Shown here piece after piece: positions 1 to 4,823 of a stretch of 7,087 nucleotides of DNA. The stretch is from an uncultured Solirubrobacterales bacterium. Lineage in GTDB: Bacteria > Actinomycetota > Thermoleophilia > Solirubrobacterales > Solirubrobacteraceae. Position 1 is the stretch's first letter; the number at the start of each line of letters is the position of its first letter. Position numbers and translations under genes: made by a program. Below the pieces are notes generated by a model, which saw only the letters and a program-made list of their open reading frames with translations, did not search any database and was not told where the DNA came from. The stretch lies in contig CAJBIG010000155.1 in the NCBI GenBank assembly GCA_903953065.1, positions 1-7,087 of the forward strand, in the 5' to 3' direction.

Positions 1-413
1 CCGGCTCGCATCGCAGCGGTAGCGGATTCGGCGACAATGTCGGCCAGCGCCGGGTCGCGGCGATCGCTCTCGAAGCGCTCAATATCGATGCCAAGCAGCT
101 CGCATCGCTGCCAGAGGTGGGGGTCGTCGAGCCGTCCTTGATCGGCGAAGAGCGAATCATGAAACTCCCAAAACATTCCTTGACGAGCAGCCGCTTCCGA
201 CGCAATCGCGAGCTTCACTGCGCGGGGGCTCCGCGCTGCCAGCGCGAAGTGACGGAAGCAGACCGATGCGTTGTTCTCACGCAAGCGTGCGGCAGCGACT
301 GCACAGTCCGGGCAGCTGAACTCGGCGTAGACGATCAGCGGCTCACCGTCGCCTGCGCGGACGTGGTCGCTCGGTCCGACTGGACTAACAGGCAGGCTGC
401 TCAGATCGCGCAT
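1..413 (-). CDS. DsbA-family thioredoxin-fold protein, 3' end cut by window edge
   Basis: The minus strand encodes an open frame from an ATG at 413 to the left edge, giving 137 residues. The segment LIVYAEFSCPDCA holds a thioredoxin-type CxxC at Cys34-Cys37, at the usual position after the first beta strand. It is followed by VCFRHFAL (51-58), an Ala-rich helix, and WEFHDSLFADQGRLDD (82-97), which is the typical helical insertion of DsbA/FrnE-like proteins. The cis-Pro loop and C-terminus lie outside the window. The N-terminus (MRDLSSLPVSPVGPSDHV) has no hydrophobic signal or membrane segment, so as read the protein is cytoplasmic. ATG 413 is the only usual start codon between the upstream in-frame stop and the domain, and I see no well-spaced Shine-Dalgarno. 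Family membership is well supported; whether it acts as oxidase, reductase or isomerase is unknown. CPDC is not the common CPHC/CPYC motif of DsbA-type oxidases. It is divergent from the SRPBCC gene. Confidence 0.85.
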   Translation of the reverse strand, partial: MRDLSSLPVSPVGPSDHVRAGDGEPLIVYAEFSCPDCAVAAARLRENNASVCFRHFALAARSPRAVKLAIASEAAARQGMFWEFHDSLFADQGRLDDPHLWQRCELLGIDIERFESDRRDPALADIVAESATAAMRA

Positions 414-463
414 CGCACGACGAACAGTAGATCTCCGCGCAGCGCAGCGTCGTATCCCACTCT
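414..463. other. Divergent intergenic gap between dsbA-like and SRPBCC genes
   Basis: These 50 bases separate two divergently oriented start codons. No purine-rich Shine-Dalgarno sits at a normal distance before either start: GGAGA on the minus strand is 18 bases from the dsbA-like ATG, and the bases before ATG 464 are pyrimidine-rich. I could not identify convincing -10/-35 boxes. Promoters for both genes must lie here or inside the opposing coding regions. Confidence 0.35.
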
Positions 464-955
464 ATGAGCATCCACACACTCAGCCGCGAACAAGAGCTCG
501 AAGGCACCCCGGAGGAAGTGTTCCCATTCTTCGCCGACGCAACGAACCTCGAATCGATCACGCCGCCGCTGCTCGCCTTTCAGGTGACGACGCCGCGTCC
601 GATCGAAATGCGCTCAGGCACGCTGATCGAATACCGCTTGAAGATTCACCGTGTACCGATCCGGTGGCGCACATTGATCGAAGAGTGGCAACCGAGTGAG
701 CGCTTCGTCGATACGCAAATCAAAGGCCCTTACAAGCTCTGGCACCACACGCACACATTTGAAGCGCTGCCGGGCGAGCGCACGCTGATGAGCGACGTCG
801 TCCGCTACTCAGTCGGCTACGGCCCGCTCGGCGACCTTGCGCGCAGCCTCTTTGTCGGCCGCGACGTAGCCTCGATCTTCGACTACCGCGCCGAGGTGAT
901 CGCACCGCTCTTGGCGGCTGACATCGCGGCGCGCGCTACGAGCGACGAGCCGTGA
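464..955 (+). CDS. SRPBCC (START-like) family protein
   Basis: This is a complete 163-residue protein with the pattern of the SRPBCC/polyketide-cyclase-like superfamily, a helix-grip fold with a hydrophobic cavity for small ligands. Visible landmarks are EVFPFFADATNLESITPP (18-35, the typical first helix and following loop), a run of beta strands including RWRTLIEEW (67-75), the motif GPYKLWHHTHTFE (88-100), and a C-terminal helix region GPLG..AR.LFV..DVASIFDYR. These match a conserved uncharacterised subgroup (COG4276-like from memory). No signal peptide or membrane segment is seen, so it is probably cytoplasmic. The ATG at 464 fits the family's N-terminus, which begins only about 15 residues before the first helix; no clear Shine-Dalgarno precedes it. 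It is the only plus-strand gene here and converges on the peroxiredoxin with a 3-base gap. The ligand and reaction are unknown. Confidence 0.85.
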   Translation: MSIHTLSREQELEGTPEEVFPFFADATNLESITPPLLAFQVTTPRPIEMRSGTLIEYRLKIHRVPIRWRTLIEEWQPSERFVDTQIKGPYKLWHHTHTFEALPGERTLMSDVVRYSVGYGPLGDLARSLFVGRDVASIFDYRAEVIAPLLAADIAARATSDEP

Positions 956-960
956 GGCTC
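947..960. terminator. Small stem-loop at convergent gene ends, possible weak bidirectional terminator
   Basis: GAGCC (947-951) and GGCTC (956-960) form a perfect 5-base-pair inverted repeat around GTGA. It spans the stop codon of the SRPBCC gene and the first bases of the peroxiredoxin stop codon. Read on the plus strand, the loop GUGA is a GNRA tetraloop. No U-tract follows on either strand, so a standard intrinsic terminator is not supported. Its position at a convergent junction is the main reason to list it. Confidence 0.25.
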
Positions 961-1420
961 AGCTTGCTGCGAGGCCGTCGATGATCAGGTTGACGCCCGG
1001 CATGTCGCCAGGGCTATCGGCCAAGTAGCTCCAAGTGACGCAGCCATCGGGGCCGACGATCACTAGAGCGCGATTCGTCATTCCGGCGGGATCGAAGTAG
1101 GCGCCGAAGACCTTCGCCGCTGCGCCCTTGGGCTCGAAATCAGAAAGCTGCTCGATCGGCACGCCGAGCTGCTCGCGGAACGCGGTCTGGGAGAAGCTTG
1201 GGTCGGTCGAGACAGCGTAGATAACGGCGCCATCGGCGGTTATCTCCGGTAGAGCTTCGGTGTAGACCTGCAGCTGGCTCGTGCAGACCGGGCTGAAGGC
1301 GAACGGGTAGAAGACGAGCACCGTCGTGTTACCCACGAGGTCGGCTTCTGTGAAATTCGAGCCGTCCTCGCGCGCCAAACTGAAAGGAGGCACCTTCGTG
1401 CCCGGAGCGATGATGCTCAC
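959..1420 (-). CDS. AhpE-like peroxiredoxin
   Basis: This complete 153-residue thioredoxin-fold peroxidase reduces H2O2, organic hydroperoxides or peroxynitrite using a peroxidatic cysteine. The active site PFAFSPVC fits the PxxxT/SxxC pattern with Pro39, Ser43 and Cys46, and Arg117 in MTNRALVIVGPDG is the likely conserved Arg. LSDFEPKGAAAKVFG (92-106) resembles mycobacterial AhpE, a 1-Cys enzyme, so that subgroup is favoured over Bcp/PrxQ. An additional Cys127 lies C-terminal of Arg117; its role is unknown. No signal peptide is present, so it is cytoplasmic. Translation starts at a GTG (1420-1418) that overlaps the rpsO stop as GTGA; with no separate Shine-Dalgarno, reinitiation after rpsO is likely. 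It is the last gene of the operon. The reducing partner is not evident, though a CxxC thioredoxin-fold gene lies about 550 bases away. Confidence 0.93.
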   Translation of the reverse strand: MSIIAPGTKVPPFSLAREDGSNFTEADLVGNTTVLVFYPFAFSPVCTSQLQVYTEALPEITADGAVIYAVSTDPSFSQTAFREQLGVPIEQLSDFEPKGAAAKVFGAYFDPAGMTNRALVIVGPDGCVTWSYLADSPGDMPGVNLIIDGLAAS

Positions 1421-1689
1421 TTGCGTAGACCGAGCGCTGTAACTAGTTCGCGGTAGGCCTCAAGGTTGCTGCTCTGCAGGTAGTTCAGCAAACGACGACG
1501 CCGACCGACGAGCATCAGCAGGCCGCGGCGCGATGCGTGGTCCTTTTTAGCGCCGCGCAGGTGCTCGGTCAAATCTTCAATCCGTTGGCTGAGCAGCGCA
1601 ATCTGGACGCGCGTGTCGCCGGTGTTCGCTTCGCTGCCGCCATAGGTGGCTGCAAGCTCGCGTGTCTTCTCTGGAGTAAGGGTGCTCAT
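1417..1689 (-). CDS. rpsO: 30S ribosomal protein S15
   Basis: This complete 90-residue S15 is close to the usual 89. The protein binds the central domain of 16S rRNA early in 30S assembly and forms an intersubunit bridge. The signature is clear: GDTRVQIALLSQRIEDLTEHL (24-44), then KKDHASRRGLLMLVGRRRRLLNYL (48-71), including the His43, Asp50 and Ser53 positions that contact rRNA in the E. coli protein. The ATG at 1689 lies 30 bases after the ribF stop. This gap is in frame with both genes and has no Shine-Dalgarno at normal distance; an AGGAG directly after the ribF stop is more than 20 bases too far upstream. The stop overlaps the GTG start of the peroxiredoxin. In many bacteria rpsO is followed by pnp; here it is not. 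Autoregulation by S15 binding to its own leader is known in other bacteria, but I see no specific element. Confidence 0.97.
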   Translation of the reverse strand: MSTLTPEKTRELAATYGGSEANTGDTRVQIALLSQRIEDLTEHLRGAKKDHASRRGLLMLVGRRRRLLNYLQSSNLEAYRELVTALGLRK

Positions 1690-1719
1690 CGGACGACGCA
1701 GGCTAGCAGCACCAAGCTC

Positions 1720-2604
1720 CTACAGGCCTACCAGAGCGCGGGTCGCCTCGACGTCAGCGGCCATCTGCAGCTTCAGGGCGTCGACGCTTTCGAACTTCTC
1801 TTCGCCGCGCAAACGGTGGAGGAATTCAACCCTGAGCTCCCGTCCATAGAGGTCACCGTCGAAATCGAGCAGGTAGGCCTCGATCAGCTCACCGAGCCCA
1901 CTCTCGAACATCGGCCGCATTCCAACGTTGATCGCGGCGATCTTCACCTCTCCCCCCTCGAGCTGCGCGCGACCGGCGTAGACGCCATGCCCAGGAGTGC
2001 AGTAACCAGCCATTGGGTTGAGATTGGCCGTCGGATAGCCGAGCTCACGGCCGCGGCGTTCGCCGTGCTGAACTTCGGCGCTAAAGAGATACGGCGCGCC
2101 AAGGAGCCGGTTGGCCTCGGCGAGCTCGCCGTCCCGCAGCAGGGCGCGAATCCGACTTGAACTGACCGGCGCGCCATCGAGTTCGAAGAGTGGCATCACC
2201 GAAGTTTGAAAGCGATCGTCCGCGAGAAGGGTTTCGACGCGGCCCTGAGCGCGCTTGCCAAAGCCGAAGTTGTCACCCACCTGAACGCGTGACGCGCAGA
2301 GTCCTTCGACCAACACCGCGTCGATGAACTCCTCTGCGCTGTGCTCTGCAAACTCCTGATCGAAACTGACAACGACCATCTCCTCAACGCCAAGCGACTC
2401 AACCAGCTCGGCTTTGCGCGCAGGCGAGGTCAGCAGCGTCGGCGCACGATCCGGCGCGGTCACTGACATCGGATGGGGATCAAAGGTCAGGACAGTGTCT
2501 GCGCCAGCGATAACTTCGCGATGGCCAAGGTGAACGCCATCGAAGGTGCCGACGGCGACGACGCGCTCGCGCGGCTCGAGATCGCAAAATGGCGTGACCT
2601 TCAT
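1720..2604 (-). CDS. ribF: Bifunctional riboflavin kinase / FAD synthetase
   Basis: RibF phosphorylates riboflavin to FMN and then adenylylates FMN to FAD in the cytoplasm. This copy is complete at 294 residues. The N-terminal FAD-synthetase module shows VGTFDGVHLGHRE with the HxGH nucleotidyltransferase motif (His25-His28), FDPHP (41-45), VGDNFGFG (109-116) and SSSRIRALL (148-156). The C-terminal riboflavin kinase module shows GRELGYPTANL (185-195, PTAN motif), GHGVYAG and EAYLLDFDGDLYG. Between GHR and FDPHP only about 11 residues occur, roughly ten fewer than in E. coli RibF as recalled, so one helix region of the first lobe is shortened. Both active sites otherwise look intact. The ATG at 2604 overlaps the truB stop as ATGA, indicating translational coupling. 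The stop is TAG, followed by rpsO after 30 bases. Confidence 0.96.
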   Translation of the reverse strand: MKVTPFCDLEPRERVVAVGTFDGVHLGHREVIAGADTVLTFDPHPMSVTAPDRAPTLLTSPARKAELVESLGVEEMVVVSFDQEFAEHSAEEFIDAVLVEGLCASRVQVGDNFGFGKRAQGRVETLLADDRFQTSVMPLFELDGAPVSSSRIRALLRDGELAEANRLLGAPYLFSAEVQHGERRGRELGYPTANLNPMAGYCTPGHGVYAGRAQLEGGEVKIAAINVGMRPMFESGLGELIEAYLLDFDGDLYGRELRVEFLHRLRGEEKFESVDALKLQMAADVEATRALVGL

Positions 2605-3431
2605 GCTCGGAAGCCTACGACCGGTTTGATCATCCCGTCGTCACGCCGCTCAGCGAGCGCTACCGGCCCATCCTCTGCGACCAGCAGGAGCTCTGTCGGC
2701 GGCGCGTCCTCGGGGGCGCGCAGCGGCGCCTCGATCACTTGGCCTTGCGGCTCAATCGCTACGCCGTGCGCAGCCTTCTTGGCGTCCTCGGCACCGAGCT
2801 CAATCGAATCGAAAAAGCCGAGCGCGGACTCGAGCCCAACGACGCGCGTGGCATCTGCATCGTCGACGCTGAACGGGCCGATTCGCGTCCTGCGCAAGTT
2901 CTCGGTGTATGCGTCGCCCAAATCGGAGATCAGCGATCGGACATAGGTTCCTGACGAGCAGCGGATGCGATATTCGGCCTGGTCGCCGTCACGGCTGAGC
3001 TGAGTGAACTCAAAAAGCTCCACCTCGCGTTCAGGCACTTCAAACTCTTCGCCGGCCCGTGCTCGCGCGTAGGCGCGCTTGCCGTCGATCTTGAGTGCAC
3101 TGTAGATCGGCGGCCTCTGGGTGATCTGACCGAGACTTGGCTCGAAGCTCTCCGGTGGGAGCCGGCCGGTCAGAGTGATTTCGCCCTCGGGGTCGCCGGT
3201 CGTGGATGTCGCGCCGAGCCGCGCGCTGGCGACGTACTCCTTCGACATTCCCATGAAGAAGCGTTGGACGCGACGGGCGCGGCCAAGCAAGACGATCAGC
3301 AGCCCGGTGGCAAACGGATCGAGCGTTCCCGCGTGACCGGCTTTGGCGGCGCCAAGCTCACGACGAACGTCGTTTGTCACTTTGTGCGAACTGAGGCCAG
3401 CAGGTTTGTCGACGAGGACTATTCCGTCCAC
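2601..3431 (-). CDS. truB: tRNA pseudouridine(55) synthase
   Basis: TruB converts U55 of the tRNA T-loop to pseudouridine. The protein is complete at 276 residues. It begins with DGIVLVDKPAGLSSH, has the catalytic motif GHAGTLDPFATGLL with Asp38 as nucleophile, KEY (64-66, equivalent to the active-site Tyr region), RPPIYSALKIDGKRAYARAR (106-125) and CSSGTYVRSL (158-167). The C-terminal stretch ending in GMIKPVVGF fits the PUA-like tail of bacterial TruB. The start is a GTG at 3431, the only start compatible with the conserved N-terminus; a weak AGAG lies just upstream. Seven bases separate it from the nrnA stop, and its own stop overlaps ribF, so it sits in a coupled chain. Confidence 0.96.
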   Translation of the reverse strand: MDGIVLVDKPAGLSSHKVTNDVRRELGAAKAGHAGTLDPFATGLLIVLLGRARRVQRFFMGMSKEYVASARLGATSTTGDPEGEITLTGRLPPESFEPSLGQITQRPPIYSALKIDGKRAYARARAGEEFEVPEREVELFEFTQLSRDGDQAEYRIRCSSGTYVRSLISDLGDAYTENLRRTRIGPFSVDDADATRVVGLESALGFFDSIELGAEDAKKAAHGVAIEPQGQVIEAPLRAPEDAPPTELLLVAEDGPVALAERRDDGMIKPVVGFRA

Positions 3432-3438
3432 GGCAGCT

Positions 3439-4428
3439 CTAGGACTGTTCGCTGATCTGCGTGCAGAGCAGCTCGATCAGATCGCCCCGGCTGAGCTCGC
3501 TCTTGAACCCAGCCGCAGCCGGGTGTCCGCCACCGCCGCCGGCGCGGGCGATCTTCGATACGTCGATCTCACCATCGCTGGAACGCATCGAGATGCGGTA
3601 GCTCTCGCCGTGCTCGTCGGTCGTCTCACGGATAAGCGCCGCGACTCGTGTTCCGTCCACTGCACGCAAGAAGTCAACAATTCCCTCGGTGTAGCTTGCG
3701 GGGGCTTCGCACTGCTCGAAGTCGTCGTTGCTCAGCACCGACAGGGTCAGCCGTCCATCGAGGTAACGCTCAGTGGCGGTGAGCGCGCGCGCGAAAAGGT
3801 GCAGCTTTGCTTCGGGGAGGTTCTCGTATACGCGCCGGAAGATCAGATTGCCGTCGATCCCGGCGGCGAGCAACTCGGTCGCCATCTCGTGCGAGCGGGC
3901 CGTGGCATTTGGGTACATGAAGCGCCCGGTGTCGGTTATCAGGCCGAGGTAGAGCGCTTCGGCGATCGCGGGGGTCAGTGGAGCGCCCAAACCCCGCGCC
4001 AAGTCCCAGACGATTTCTGCGGTCGAAGAGGCGTCCTCGACGACGTAGTCGATGCTGCCGAAGCGCGTGTTGTCGTGGTGGTGGTCGATATTGAGCACCT
4101 GCTCTGGTGTCGCCGCCTCGTCGACGAGCGGACTGCGCTCCGTGTTGCCACAGTCGAGGAAGACGACGACGCGCTCATCAGCGTCGTCAGGGACCTGCGT
4201 CACAACTTCGCTGACATCAAGCCAGTCGTACTCGTAGGAGAGAGGAAGGTCATCGGCGGCAATGAACGCAACAACGTCCTTGCCGAGCCCGCGCAGAATC
4301 ATCGCCATTGAGAGCAGTGAGCCGAGAGCGTCGCCATCGGGGTGTTCGTGCGTGACGAGTAGGAAGCGTTCGCCAGCGCTAAGCGCGCCAATCGTCTGTT
4401 CGCGGCTTTCGGTGGCAGTCGGATTCAT
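3439..4428 (-). CDS. nrnA: DHH/DHHA1 phosphoesterase, NrnA-type (oligoribonuclease / pAp phosphatase)
   Basis: This complete 329-residue protein has the two-domain DHH-DHHA1 architecture. Metal-binding motifs are THEHPDGDALGS (26-37), DCGN (92-95), DHHHDN (115-120) and ITDTGRF (164-170). The DHHA1 substrate-binding domain ends with a Gly-rich GGGGGHPAAAGF (297-308). NrnA-family enzymes degrade nanoRNAs of two to a few nucleotides and dephosphorylate 3'-phosphoadenosine 5'-phosphate; some actinobacterial members also hydrolyse cyclic dinucleotides, and sequence alone does not separate these. All catalytic motifs are intact. The ATG at 4428 overlaps the rbfA stop as ATGA, with a weak GAAGG about 9 bases upstream. 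Location between rbfA and truB is typical for actinobacteria and other Gram-positives and strengthens the call. Confidence 0.94.
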   Translation of the reverse strand: MNPTATESREQTIGALSAGERFLLVTHEHPDGDALGSLLSMAMILRGLGKDVVAFIAADDLPLSYEYDWLDVSEVVTQVPDDADERVVVFLDCGNTERSPLVDEAATPEQVLNIDHHHDNTRFGSIDYVVEDASSTAEIVWDLARGLGAPLTPAIAEALYLGLITDTGRFMYPNATARSHEMATELLAAGIDGNLIFRRVYENLPEAKLHLFARALTATERYLDGRLTLSVLSNDDFEQCEAPASYTEGIVDFLRAVDGTRVAALIRETTDEHGESYRISMRSSDGEIDVSKIARAGGGGGHPAAAGFKSELSRGDLIELLCTQISEQS

Positions 4429-4787
4429 TCAGAGTTGCCTTCGCTCCGTAAATCTACTGATTCGAGGATCTCTTCGAGCCGCGCCGCCGTCGCCGGCGTC
4501 GTATCAATGACGAACTGCACCGTCGGCGTCCGCTTCATTCGAAGCTGGCTCGCCAGCGCACTTTGGATCACTCCATGAGCGGCGTTGAGCGCCTCGAGGC
4601 AGTCTTCCGGGCCAGAGGGAGCATTGAAAACGCTGACGTGGATCCGTGCGCTACTTAGATCGGGCGTGGTCTGAACGTCGGTGACGGTGACAAACCCAAC
4701 GCGCGGGTCTTTGATCTCCTTCGTGATCGTGTCGGCGGCAACCTCTCGGATTGCTTCGTCGACACGCCTCATTCGCGAGGAGGCCAT
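4425..4787 (-). CDS. rbfA: 30S ribosome-binding factor A
   Basis: RbfA is a small KH-fold factor that binds the immature 30S subunit near 16S helix 1 and supports late maturation. This 120-residue protein is complete and of normal length. Family landmarks are RMRRVDEAIREVAADTI (5-21), EIKDPRVGFVTVTDVQTTPDLSSARIHVSV (24-53) and a C-terminal helix-strand ending in PTVQFVID. The ATG at 4787 has a good Shine-Dalgarno AGGAG eight bases upstream. It follows infB by 34 bases and overlaps nrnA by four, a standard arrangement for this operon. Confidence 0.96.
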   Translation of the reverse strand: MASSRMRRVDEAIREVAADTITKEIKDPRVGFVTVTDVQTTPDLSSARIHVSVFNAPSGPEDCLEALNAAHGVIQSALASQLRMKRTPTVQFVIDTTPATAARLEEILESVDLRSEGNSE

Positions 4788-4795
4788 TGGACGGG

Positions 4796-4800
4796 CTCCT
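4796..4800 (-). promoter_or_regulatory. Ribosome binding site of rbfA
   Basis: The minus strand reads AGGAG eight bases before the rbfA ATG at 4787. It is the clearest Shine-Dalgarno in the window and confirms the rbfA start. Most other genes here rely on stop/start overlap or have only weak sites. Confidence 0.75.
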
Positions 4801-4809
4801 GACCAACCC

Positions 4810-4823
4810 GAGGCGGCTGCCTC
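4810..4823 (-). other. Stem-loop beginning in the infB stop codon
   Basis: On the minus strand GAGGC (4823-4819) and GCCTC (4814-4810) are perfect inverted repeats around AGCC, and the first two stem bases belong to the infB TGA stop. There is no U-tract, and the rbfA Shine-Dalgarno follows ten bases later, so it is unlikely to be a full terminator. A role in transcript processing, mild attenuation or no role at all is possible. Confidence 0.3.

Noticed and set aside
117..467. 116-codon plus-strand frame ending in an ATGA overlap with the SRPBCC start
   Set aside because: It lies opposite the DsbA-like gene, whose CxxC and helical motifs are clear. The ATGA is a coincidence, as the frame has no recognisable family.
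1537..2160. 207-codon open frame on the plus strand
   Set aside because: It is antisense to rpsO and ribF, both unmistakable. No domain is recognisable in the antisense product.
4069..4086. TGG/GTG-rich run resembling a microsatellite
   Set aside because: It encodes the conserved DHHHDN metal-binding motif of the DHH phosphoesterase.
3343..4311. 322-codon open frame on the plus strand
   Set aside because: It is antisense to nrnA and truB, whose catalytic motifs are intact. The translation matches no family I recognise, and long antisense frames are common in GC-rich coding DNA.
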